From Bacillota bacterium (GTDB lineage: Bacteria; Bacillota; Clostridia; Peptostreptococcales; Thermotaleaceae), in contig JAMNXX010000209.1 in NCBI GenBank assembly GCA_023623095.1, positions 1 to 6,578 of the forward strand: a DNA stretch of 6,578 bases. The letters run 5' to 3'. A model generated the notes under the pieces. That model was not told where the DNA came from, ran no database searches, and saw only the letters and a program-made list of their open reading frames with translations. Of this stretch, positions 1 to 6,150 are shown piece after piece. A program made the position numbers and the translations under genes. Within the stretch, counting starts at the first letter, position 1. Every line of letters begins with the position of its first letter.

Positions 1-79
1 TTATGTGAAATATAAAACAAAAAATTCAGGATTGCATTGTCGAAGAAAAACACTCAAAATACAAACATAAGAAAATTTA

Positions 80-95
80 AAATTTTTAAAAATTT
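80..95. repeat. Perfect 16-bp A/T palindrome before the antiporter RBS
   Basis: The sequence AAATTTTTAAAAATTT reads identically on both strands and ends three bases before the AGGAGG of the antiporter gene. It could form a weak A/U hairpin in the mRNA next to the ribosome-binding site, or simply reflect A/T-rich leader composition. No function is assigned. The rest of 1-79 is A/T-rich with no promoter I can support. Confidence 0.4.
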
Positions 96-98
96 AAG

Positions 99-104
99 AG
101 GAGG
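99..104 (+). promoter_or_regulatory. RBS that decides the antiporter start
   Basis: A perfect AGGAGG lies 4 bases before an in-frame TTG (109) and 10 bases before an in-frame GTG (115). The reading frame stays open upstream to a TTG at 37, but nothing resembling a Shine-Dalgarno sequence precedes that codon, and the extra residues are an A/T-rich, lysine/asparagine-rich stretch typical of translated leader DNA. The start is therefore 109 or 115. Confidence 0.8.
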
Positions 105-108
105 GATA

Positions 109-1602
109 TTGATAGTGGGAGAAAGCACTCAACTACAGCAAAAGGGGAAAGGCAATCTTAAAAAACACGTTATTACGTATATCTGTTTAGCCATTGGGTT
201 TATTCTCATTGGCGCTCTAACGCCGGATAATCCGGAAGAGTTCGGGCCTATCTCTTTGATTCCTGCGATTTTCCTGGTTGTATATATTTTCTGGACAAAA
301 CGTATCGTGGAGTCATTGACGTTAGGTGCGGTTCTCGGATATGTCATGGTTTACAAGTGGGAGTTTTTTTCAGCTTTCAATGAGATGTTGCTTGGCGTTT
401 TGATGGATGAAGATATTGCATGGTTGATTATTGTCTGCGGATTAATGGGAAGTATTATCGCATTGGTTGAAAAAAGCGGCGGCGCAAGGGCTTTTGGAGA
501 ATGGGTTGCGACAAAAGCCAAAGGCTCGCGAACAAGTATGTTGTGGACATTTATTTGTTCCGCTTTGATTTGTGTCGATGACTACCTGAACGTGTTGACG
601 ACCGGTTCCTGTATGACGCCGATCAACGACCGCTTTAAAATTCCGCGGGAAATGGATGCCTATATCGTAGACTCCACGGCAGCACCTGCATGCGTGCTCA
701 ATCCGATTTCCACATGGGGGGTATTTATTGCAGGATTGCTGGAGGCGAATGCGGTCGCCGAAAAAGGCATGGGGGTAGCAACTTATATCAAGTCCATCCC
801 ATTTAACTTTTATGCGATTGCGGCAGTTGCAGTGGTATTGCTTGTTATCGCCGGAGTAATTCCGATATTCGGTCCGATGAAAGGCGCTTGGAAAAGGGTA
901 GAAGAAGGAGGCCCTCTGGCACCTCCGGGTTCTGAAAAAATCGATATCCGAGCCGGTGGGGCGCAAGATGTGGAACCATTTACAACACCGAAAATAATCA
1001 ACTTCTTCCTGCCAATTCTTGTTTTAATCGGATCGACCATTGCCTGGGGACTGGATATGCAGGCAGGCGTTTTGACCACACTTGCATTTATATTTGTTTT
1101 TTATGTATTCCAAGGGTTGGATCCCGAAGAATTTGTGGATGAAATGTTGAGAGGGTTAAAAAACATGCTGATGCCTATCGTGATGGTTGTATTGGCATTC
1201 AGCTTTGCGGCGGCATGCGAAGAAATTATGTTCATCGATTATGTCATTGATGTGGCTACAAGATTCATGACACCGCAAATGCTTCCGTTTGTTGTTTTCC
1301 TTGTATTTGGAATAACGGAATTCATCATGGGGATCAGCTGGGGAATGTATATCATCGCGCTCCCGATCGTTATCCCGATTACCTTGGCGATCGGCGGAAA
1401 TCCGATCGTTACGGTAGGGGCAGTTGCTGCAGCGGGTACTTGGGGAAGCCATTGTTGCTTCTACTCCGATGCAACGATCTTGACTTCTGCTTCAACCGGC
1501 TGTGATAACTTCCGGCATGCTATCACTCAGATCCCATTTGGTCTGATAGCAGGAGTAGTTGCTGGAATTGGATATTTGATTTTAGGATTTACGATGTTTT
1601 AA
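109..1602 (+). CDS. NhaC-family Na+/H+ antiporter
   Basis: This is an inner-membrane secondary transporter of the NhaC family, which normally exchanges sodium for protons; some members exchange organic anions such as malate and lactate. From the TTG at 109 it has 497 residues (495 from GTG 115), a normal family length. The protein is hydrophobic throughout, with roughly 10-12 membrane segments beginning near residue 21 and one polar loop near residues 275-315. Family marks are visible: CVDDYLNVLTTG with the paired acidic residues Asp157-Asp158, the following NPISTWG segment, the SWG motif in the C-terminal half, and GSHCCFYSDAT at 446-456 followed by TGCDNFRHA, the second-repeat signature of this family. 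The gene stands alone, with its own terminator just downstream. The family call is firm. The transported substrate is not: Na+/H+ exchange is the default, and an organic-anion antiporter is possible. No gene symbol is given for that reason. Confidence 0.9.
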   Translation: MIVGESTQLQQKGKGNLKKHVITYICLAIGFILIGALTPDNPEEFGPISLIPAIFLVVYIFWTKRIVESLTLGAVLGYVMVYKWEFFSAFNEMLLGVLMDEDIAWLIIVCGLMGSIIALVEKSGGARAFGEWVATKAKGSRTSMLWTFICSALICVDDYLNVLTTGSCMTPINDRFKIPREMDAYIVDSTAAPACVLNPISTWGVFIAGLLEANAVAEKGMGVATYIKSIPFNFYAIAAVAVVLLVIAGVIPIFGPMKGAWKRVEEGGPLAPPGSEKIDIRAGGAQDVEPFTTPKIINFFLPILVLIGSTIAWGLDMQAGVLTTLAFIFVFYVFQGLDPEEFVDEMLRGLKNMLMPIVMVVLAFSFAAACEEIMFIDYVIDVATRFMTPQMLPFVVFLVFGITEFIMGISWGMYIIALPIVIPITLAIGGNPIVTVGAVAAAGTWGSHCCFYSDATILTSASTGCDNFRHAITQIPFGLIAGVVAGIGYLILGFTMF

Positions 1603-1641
1603 AGATCATTTTGGTTGAAAAAAGAAAAGATTGTTGCTTGT

Positions 1642-1678
1642 AAGAACTCCTATGTTTCTTTGCGGGAGTTCTTTTTTT
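1642..1678 (+). terminator. Intrinsic terminator after the antiporter gene
   Basis: A 9-bp stem pairs AAGAACTCC (1642-1650) with GGAGTTCTT (1665-1673) around a 14-base loop and runs directly into a tract of Ts (1672-1678). It lies 40 bases after the antiporter stop codon and separates this transcript from purL. Confidence 0.9.
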
Positions 1679-1693
1679 ATGCAGGAAATAAAG

Positions 1694-1706
1694 ATTTTTC
1701 GGTTTA
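1694..1706 (-). promoter_or_regulatory. Possible PurBox-like site upstream of purL
   Basis: The sequence ATTTTTCGGTTTA matches the reverse of the published Firmicute PurR box (AWWWCCGAACWWT) at 11 of 13 positions. A weaker match with a CCGAA core lies at 1736-1748 in the opposite orientation (9 of 13). The consensus is mostly A/T, so chance matches are expected in this DNA, and the two sites are farther apart than the usual 16-17 bases. Many Clostridia may lack PurR. This is a weak candidate only. Confidence 0.25.
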
Positions 1707-1758
1707 AACAAATATCCGCTTATAAGCATTCTTAATATTCCGAATTCACAATATTCAT

Positions 1759-1788
1759 TTATTTTATCAATTATATTTATGGTATAAT
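1759..1788 (+). promoter_or_regulatory. purL promoter with extended -10
   Basis: A perfect TATAAT (1783-1788) is preceded by TGG, giving an extended -10 element. The best -35 is a poor TTATTT at 1759-1764, 18 bases upstream; extended -10 promoters tolerate weak -35 elements. Transcription would start near 1795, leaving a leader of about 112 bases before purL. That leader has no recognisable riboswitch. It contains only a short hairpin, ACCTTT (1867-1872) with AAAGGT (1886-1891), immediately before the RBS, and the 11-base palindrome GGATGGCATCC (1846-1856). Confidence 0.75.
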
Positions 1789-1891
1789 CGGGTTGTAAAG
1801 ATGCTTGTGAGGTGTTTTTTATTTTGTCATTCAGGGCAAACTTTTGGATGGCATCCGATTGAATAAACCTTTCAGTATCAATATAAAAGGT

Positions 1892-1897
1892 AGGAGG
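1892..1897 (+). promoter_or_regulatory. RBS that decides the purL start (TTG 1907)
   Basis: A perfect AGGAGG sits 9 bases before an in-frame TTG at 1907. Starting there gives M-EKVKRIYVEKK, the usual beginning of long Firmicute PurL proteins. The frame is open further upstream to a TTG at 1844, but that codon has no Shine-Dalgarno sequence and adds residues not expected in the family. An ATG at 1902 lies between RBS and TTG but is out of frame and closes after five codons. Confidence 0.85.
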
Positions 1898-1906
1898 AAA
1901 AATGCG

Positions 1907-4900
1907 TTGGAAAAAGTGAAACGAATTTACGTAGAAAAGAAAAAAGGATTTGATGTGGAGGCACAGAAGTGGCTGTATGAACTAAAAGAATATTTGGGAA
2001 TAGAGGAATTAAAACGGGTTCGGATTATCAACCGCTACGATGTCCTGGGGTTGACAGAGGCGATCGATGCCCGATCCCTGTATGCGGTTTTTTCTCATCC
2101 TGCGTTAGATATTGTTTATGAGGATAAGCCGGAGGTTGGGGAAAAGGATAGGGTTTTTGCGGTAGAGTATTTGTCCGGACAGTACGATCAGCGTGCAGAT
2201 GCTGCTGTGCAGTGCATGCAGATCCTTACAAAACAGGAAGGATTGGAAGTTTTGACGGGAAAAATATTTGTACTGGAAGGGGAAATTGATGACGCTTCAT
2301 TTTTGAAGATCAAGGAATACTGCATTAATCCGCTGGATTCCAGAGAAGTGGATTGGGAAAAGGAACAGGTATTGAAACCGGAAGACGAGGATCCGGAGGA
2401 TGTAGCGATCTTGGAAGGATTTATTGACAAGAACAGCGAAGAACTGGAAGATTTTGCCCAAGAAATGGGATTTGCCATGAATTTTGATGACTTAAAGTTT
2501 TGTCAGGAATATTTTCGGGATGAAGAAAAAAGGGATCCGACGATGACCGAGTTGCGTGTAATCGATACCTATTGGTCAGATCACTGCCGTCATACGACGT
2601 TTGCCACAGAGATTGAGGGCGTATCGATTGAGGAGGGCGTATTCAATCAACCGGCGAAAAAAGCATATGAAGAATATCTGGCGAGCAGAGAATGGGTGTA
2701 TGGCGAAGATAAAAAAGAGATGTGCTTGATGGATATGGCTACCATCGGCATGAAGGAGTTGAGAAAGCGAGGAAAGCTTGATGATTTGGATGTATCGGAT
2801 GAGATTAACGCTTGCAGCATAATCATTGAAGCAGATGTAGACGGAAGAAAAGAAGAGTGGCTTCTGATGTTTAAAAATGAAACGCATAACCATCCTACAG
2901 AAATCGAACCCTTTGGGGGAGCAGCCACATGTTTGGGAGGAGCCATTCGCGATCCGCTCTCCGGAAGAGTTTATGTCTATCAAGCGATGCGTGTAACAGG
3001 AAGCGGAGACCCTCGGGTAAATATAGAAGATACGCTGATAGGGAAATTGCCTCAGCGAAAAATCACGACAGAAGCCGCTGCAGGATACAGCGCTTATGGA
3101 AATCAGATAGGGGTTCCTGCAGGACAAGTCCAGGAAGTGTATGATGAAGGATTCGTTGCCAAAAGGATGGAGTTAGGAGCGGTGATTGGTGCGGCCCCCA
3201 GGGAAAATGTTGTTCGAAGCAAACCTGCAGAAGGGGACGTTATTATCCTCCTGGGAGGAAGAACAGGAAGAGATGGCTGCGGCGCAGCTACCAGTTCCTC
3301 TAAAGCCCATACGGAAGATTCTTTTGAAGTATGTGGCGCAGAAGTTCAAAAAGGAAATCCGTTAATTGAGAGAAATATCCAAAGATTATTTCGAAAACCA
3401 GAAGTAAGCAGATTGATTAAAAAATGCAACGACTTTGGAGCGGGAGGCGTCTCGGTAGCGATTGGAGAGCTGGCAGATAGTCTGGATATTGATTTGGATA
3501 AAGTCCCTGTAAAATATGAAGGACTGAGCGGAACGGAGCTGGCGATTTCTGAATCCCAAGAACGGATGGCTATCGTTTTGGATGCAAAAGATGCCGATGC
3601 TTTTATCAATTATGCAAAAGAAGAAAATCTAGAGGCAACTGTTGTCGCCCGTGTGACAGCTGATGGCAGACTCCGAATGAAATGGCGCGGCAAAACGATC
3701 CTGGATATCAGCAGGCAGTTTTTGAATACCAACGGGGTCAGGCAGAAAACAGATGTGTTGGTGACTGCACCGGATGAGAATGCAAATTATTTTAAAAAAC
3801 TTCCCGAACCTCTGGAAAAAGCAAATGCTGATTTGAAAAAAGCGTGGCTTGAAAATTTGCAGGATTTGAATGTAGCCGGCCAGAGAGGGTTGATCGAGCG
3901 CTTTGACAGTACGGCAGGTGCAGCAACGGTGCTTCTGCCCCTCGGAGGAAAATATCAGGCCACACCTGCGGAAGGAATGGCTGCAAAACTTCCTGTGCTT
4001 TCGGGAGATACGAAGACCGTTTCTTTGATGAGCTACGGGTACAATCCAAAATTGGCAAAATGGAGTCCTTTCCATGGAGCGCTGTATGCAGTGGTAGAAG
4101 CTGTCACAAAGATTGTTGCAATGGGCGGGAACTATGAAAATATCCGGCTGTCTCTGCAAGAGTATTTTGAAAGATTGGAAAAGAAACCGGAAAGATGGGG
4201 AAAACCGTTTGCTGCGCTTCTGGGTGCGCACTATGCACAAAAATCACTCCAAATCCCTGCAATTGGCGGAAAGGACAGCATGTCCGGGACATTTCACGAT
4301 CTGCATGTTCCGCCGACGTTGGTGGCCTTTGCAGTCAATGTAGCAGAAGCAGAGCATGTGCTTTCTCCGGAATTTAAGAAATCAGACAGTCAGGTAGCAT
4401 GGATTCCGTTGCAGCGGGATCAAAGTGAGCTTCCTGATTTTGAGCAGATGAAAAGAAATTTTGACAAGATTTCTGAATTGGCGAAACAAGGAAAAATATT
4501 ATCTGCTCAATCGGTGAGAAACGGCGGCATCGCTACTGCCATCAGCAAAATGAGTTTTGGAAACCAAATCGGAGTGGTATTTGAAAAAGAGATGGATGTT
4601 CAAAGACTATTTGCTCCGGAATATGGCTCGATCATACTGGAAATCGATAAAGAAGAAAATATCGAGGATATTTTTGAGGGAATCCGCTTTGAAAGATTGG
4701 GAAGAACGACGGCAAAACCGCAAATCGTTGTGAACGGTCAGGCGATTTCCATAGAAGAAGCCCTTTACGCTTGGGAAAAACCTTTAGAAAGCGTATTTCC
4801 AAGAAGACAATCCATCAGCGGAACAGCTTCTGAGATCCGCTTTGAAAAGCGAAGTACGAAAAAACCGGCTATCGCTGTAGCAAAGCCTCGCGTATTCATC

Positions 4901-5680
4901 CCTGTTTTTCCGGGGACAAACGGCGAATATGATATGGCAAGAGCATTTGAACGGGCAGGAGGAATCGTGGATTTCTTTGTATTTCGAAATGCTTCTGTAA
5001 AAGAGATTGAAGAATCGATCGATAGGTTGTCTGAAAAGATCCGAAATGCGCAGATTTTGGCGATTCCCGGCGGTGCCAGCGCAGGGGATCAGCCGGACGG
5101 ATCCGGAAGATTGATCGATCTTATTTTCCGAAACTCGAAAGTAGAGGAAGCAGTGAACAAATTGCTTCATGAACAGGACGGATTGGTATTGGGGATTGGA
5201 AATGGATTCCAGGCGCTTCTTAGACTAGGCCTTCTTCCGTATGGAGAAATCAGGGATATGGATGAAAACAGCCCTGTATTGATCGAGAATCCGATCGGGC
5301 GTCATGTTTCCCGCATGGTGCAGACCAAAGTGGTCTCCGTACTGTCTCCTTGGTTTTCCCATTTGCAGGTAGGGGATATTCATACGGTAGCCGTATCCCA
5401 TCGGGAGGGGCGATTTGTGGCGGATCAGCGAGAAATGGAGAAAATGATACAAAATGGACAGATCGCAACACAATATGTAGATTTCGAAGGCAATCCGTTG
5501 CATTCGAATGAATACAATCCAAATGCTTCTTTCGAAGCGGTAGAAGGATTGACAAGCCCGGATGGCAGAATTTTAGGCAAAATGGGGCATTCTGAGCGGA
5601 TTGGAACCCATCTGTACAAGAATATTCCTGGGGAAAAGGATCAAAAAATATTTGAAGCAGGGATTGCTTATTTCGGATAA
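1907..5680 (+). CDS. purL: Phosphoribosylformylglycinamidine (FGAM) synthase, single chain
   Basis: PurL catalyses the fourth step of de novo purine synthesis in the cytoplasm: FGAR, ATP and ammonia from glutamine give FGAM. The 1257-residue length fits the single-chain form common in Clostridia, in which the PurS, PurL and PurQ parts are fused. In order: a PurS-like N-terminal region (about 1-150); the synthase core, with SDHCRHTTF (224-232; His226 aligns with the catalytic His of Salmonella PurL), NETHNHPTE (324-332), GGRTGRDG (from 450), NDFGAGG after Cys507 and GGKDSMSG (787-794); then a class I glutamine amidotransferase domain from about 1000. That last domain is odd. The nucleophile motif, normally GICNGFQ, reads GIGNGFQ with Gly1098 (codon GGA at 5198). 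GTNCE reads GTNGE (Gly1006), and the usual GGFSGG-like loop reads GGASAG (1055-1060). The partner residues His1228 and Glu1230 (GHSER) remain. I infer that glutamine hydrolysis is lost while the ammonia-using synthase core is intact. There is no frameshift or stop. No intrinsic terminator is visible after the gene. Identity is firm; loss of glutaminase activity is inferred. Confidence 0.95.
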   Translation: MEKVKRIYVEKKKGFDVEAQKWLYELKEYLGIEELKRVRIINRYDVLGLTEAIDARSLYAVFSHPALDIVYEDKPEVGEKDRVFAVEYLSGQYDQRADAAVQCMQILTKQEGLEVLTGKIFVLEGEIDDASFLKIKEYCINPLDSREVDWEKEQVLKPEDEDPEDVAILEGFIDKNSEELEDFAQEMGFAMNFDDLKFCQEYFRDEEKRDPTMTELRVIDTYWSDHCRHTTFATEIEGVSIEEGVFNQPAKKAYEEYLASREWVYGEDKKEMCLMDMATIGMKELRKRGKLDDLDVSDEINACSIIIEADVDGRKEEWLLMFKNETHNHPTEIEPFGGAATCLGGAIRDPLSGRVYVYQAMRVTGSGDPRVNIEDTLIGKLPQRKITTEAAAGYSAYGNQIGVPAGQVQEVYDEGFVAKRMELGAVIGAAPRENVVRSKPAEGDVIILLGGRTGRDGCGAATSSSKAHTEDSFEVCGAEVQKGNPLIERNIQRLFRKPEVSRLIKKCNDFGAGGVSVAIGELADSLDIDLDKVPVKYEGLSGTELAISESQERMAIVLDAKDADAFINYAKEENLEATVVARVTADGRLRMKWRGKTILDISRQFLNTNGVRQKTDVLVTAPDENANYFKKLPEPLEKANADLKKAWLENLQDLNVAGQRGLIERFDSTAGAATVLLPLGGKYQATPAEGMAAKLPVLSGDTKTVSLMSYGYNPKLAKWSPFHGALYAVVEAVTKIVAMGGNYENIRLSLQEYFERLEKKPERWGKPFAALLGAHYAQKSLQIPAIGGKDSMSGTFHDLHVPPTLVAFAVNVAEAEHVLSPEFKKSDSQVAWIPLQRDQSELPDFEQMKRNFDKISELAKQGKILSAQSVRNGGIATAISKMSFGNQIGVVFEKEMDVQRLFAPEYGSIILEIDKEENIEDIFEGIRFERLGRTTAKPQIVVNGQAISIEEALYAWEKPLESVFPRRQSISGTASEIRFEKRSTKKPAIAVAKPRVFIPVFPGTNGEYDMARAFERAGGIVDFFVFRNASVKEIEESIDRLSEKIRNAQILAIPGGASAGDQPDGSGRLIDLIFRNSKVEEAVNKLLHEQDGLVLGIGNGFQALLRLGLLPYGEIRDMDENSPVLIENPIGRHVSRMVQTKVVSVLSPWFSHLQVGDIHTVAVSHREGRFVADQREMEKMIQNGQIATQYVDFEGNPLHSNEYNPNASFEAVEGLTSPDGRILGKMGHSERIGTHLYKNIPGEKDQKIFEAGIAYFG

Positions 5681-5708
5681 TACAAACTAAAATACAATAC
5701 AAATCCAT

Positions 5709-5721
5709 AATGTTCGTAAAT
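5709..5721 (-). promoter_or_regulatory. Possible PurBox-like site upstream of the permease promoter
   Basis: AATGTTCGTAAAT is, in reverse, ATTTACGAACATT and matches the Firmicute PurR box AWWWCCGAACWWT at 12 of 13 positions. It is centred about 87 bases before the predicted transcription start. A second CGAA core lies at 5757-5760 and copies of AACATT lie at 5751-5756 and 5763-5768. The 16-17-base pairing of boxes known from Bacillus is not seen. It may be a regulator site or a chance match in A/T-rich DNA. Confidence 0.3.
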
Positions 5722-5766
5722 AAACATATTAATTTATAAAAATCTAATAAAACATTCGAAAAAACA

Positions 5767-5795
5767 TTGACGAAAAAAAAAGGATTTGGTATGAT
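5767..5795 (+). promoter_or_regulatory. Promoter of the riboswitch leader and permease gene
   Basis: TTGACG (5767-5772) and TATGAT (5790-5795) are separated by exactly 17 bases, and TGG before the -10 makes it an extended -10 element. Transcription should start near 5802, giving a leader of about 380 bases that carries the complete guanine and PRPP aptamers. This is the strongest promoter in the window. Confidence 0.88.
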
Positions 5796-5829
5796 TAGAT
5801 TACAAGGGCAAACCGTAAAATGAATAAAG

Positions 5830-5900
5830 CGCTCATATAATTTCGGAAATAGGGTCCGAAAGTTTCTACCAGACAACCATAAATTGTCTGACTATGGGTG
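5830..5900 (+). ncRNA. Guanine riboswitch aptamer (purine riboswitch family)
   Basis: This is a complete purine aptamer. P1 pairs CGCTCATA (5830-5837) with TATGGGTG (5893-5900). P2 pairs TTTCGGA (5841-5847) with TCCGAAA (5855-5861) around the 7-base loop AATAGGG. P3 pairs CAGACAA (5870-5876) with TTGTCTG (5884-5890) around the 7-base loop CCATAAA. The loop GG (5853-5854) and CC (5877-5878) can form the known kissing pairs. The junction strands ATATAAT, GTTTCTACC and GACTATG match the conserved core. The specificity base in GACTATG is C (5892), which pairs with guanine; an adenine aptamer has U there. Loop 2 departs slightly from the common GATATGG (first base A, fifth base G), but the bases known to make the loop-loop quartets are kept. 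In this family guanine or hypoxanthine binding usually lowers expression. Only four bases separate this aptamer from the next one. Confidence 0.96.
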
Positions 5901-5903
5901 AAA

Positions 5904-6033
5904 GCGTATCTAGGGTTCCAGCTTCTGATGTTCAACTGTAGCGGCGCAGATTGAAACCAGAAGCGTTCGGTCCAAGGGATACGGGTATTGCAGCCTTGTA
6001 ATACTACACCGTGGGGAGAAAAACCCGGACGGG
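5904..6033 (+). ncRNA. PRPP riboswitch aptamer (ykkC family, subtype 2b)
   Basis: The segment carries hallmarks of the ykkC RNA family: CTAGGGTTCC (5910-5919), GGTCCAAG (5969-5976) and ACACCGTGGGGAGAAAAACC (6006-6025). My pairing is: basal helix CGTATC (5905-5910) with GATACG (5978-5983); arm GCTTCTG (5921-5927) with CAGAAGC (5958-5964), topped by TTCAACTG (5931-5938) with CAG and TTGAA (5947-5955); a second hairpin GTATT (5985-5989) with AATAC (6000-6004); and P3, CCGT plus GGG (6009-6016) with CCC and ACGG (6024-6032). ykkC RNAs sense guanidine, ppGpp or PRPP depending on subtype. The subtype here is inferred from context: tandem arrangement behind a guanine aptamer is a published property of PRPP riboswitches, and a purine gene follows. 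ppGpp or guanidine sensing is less likely. P3 uses bases of the terminator's 5' arm, so ligand binding should prevent termination and switch the gene on. Confidence 0.85.
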
Positions 6034-6084
6034 AAGATTTCACAAATAAACAGTAGAGATCTTCCCGTTCGGGTTCGATTTTTT
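6022..6084 (+). terminator. Riboswitch-controlled intrinsic terminator
   Basis: A 17-bp stem with one G-U pair joins 6022-6038 (from AACCCGG to AAGAT) with 6059-6075 (from ATCTTCC to CGGGTT), closed by a 20-base loop and followed after three bases by six Ts (6079-6084). Bases 6024-6032 of the 5' arm are also needed for P3 of the preceding PRPP aptamer, so the two folds exclude each other. It is the only terminator after both aptamers, so both inputs must act through it. It may also serve as the end of purL transcripts that read through. Confidence 0.92.
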
Positions 6085-6086
6085 CC

Positions 6087-6110
6087 TGTGAAGCATTTAA
6101 AATCTTCACA
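6087..6110 (+). other. Short hairpin just after the switch terminator
   Basis: TGTGAAG (6087-6093) pairs perfectly with CTTCACA (6104-6110) around a 10-base A/T loop. It lies beyond the terminator's T tract, has no T tract of its own, and ends about 60 bases before the permease RBS. It could protect the 5' end of a processed read-through mRNA or have no role. Confidence 0.4.
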
Positions 6111-6150
6111 AAAATGGATATTTTATTTGCTTTGGGGGAAAGCTTCCTAC

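Noticed and set aside
11..16. TATAAA as a -10 for the antiporter
   Set aside because: Any -35 would lie outside the window and the region is A/T-rich throughout, so a promoter cannot be supported.
37..108. N-terminal extension of the antiporter from a TTG at 37
   Set aside because: No RBS precedes 37, while a perfect AGGAGG sits just before TTG 109/GTG 115; the extension is translated A/T-rich leader.
1801..1866. 21-codon upstream ORF in the purL leader
   Set aside because: It would begin only about 6 bases from the predicted transcription start, has no convincing RBS, and shows no regulatory codon run, so a leader peptide is not supported.
1844..1906. N-terminal extension of PurL from a TTG at 1844
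   Set aside because: No RBS at 1844, and the family N-terminus begins at the TTG at 1907, which has a perfect RBS.
1795..1906. Riboswitch in the purL leader
   Set aside because: About 112 bases with no purine, PRPP or other recognisable aptamer core and no terminator; only a 6-bp hairpin beside the RBS.
2576..4240. Several long minus-strand frames inside purL (for example 2576-3127 and 3629-4240)
   Set aside because: They mirror purL codon structure, lack RBSs and show low-complexity, Cys/Ser/Phe-rich translations typical of antisense shadows.
5250..5876. 208-residue open frame on the minus strand
   Set aside because: It is mostly antisense to the 3' end of purL, has no family resemblance, and crosses the promoter region.
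5795..6109. 104-residue open frame on the minus strand
   Set aside because: It is antisense to the two riboswitch aptamers and terminator, whose structure fully explains the sequence; no RBS or recognisable protein.
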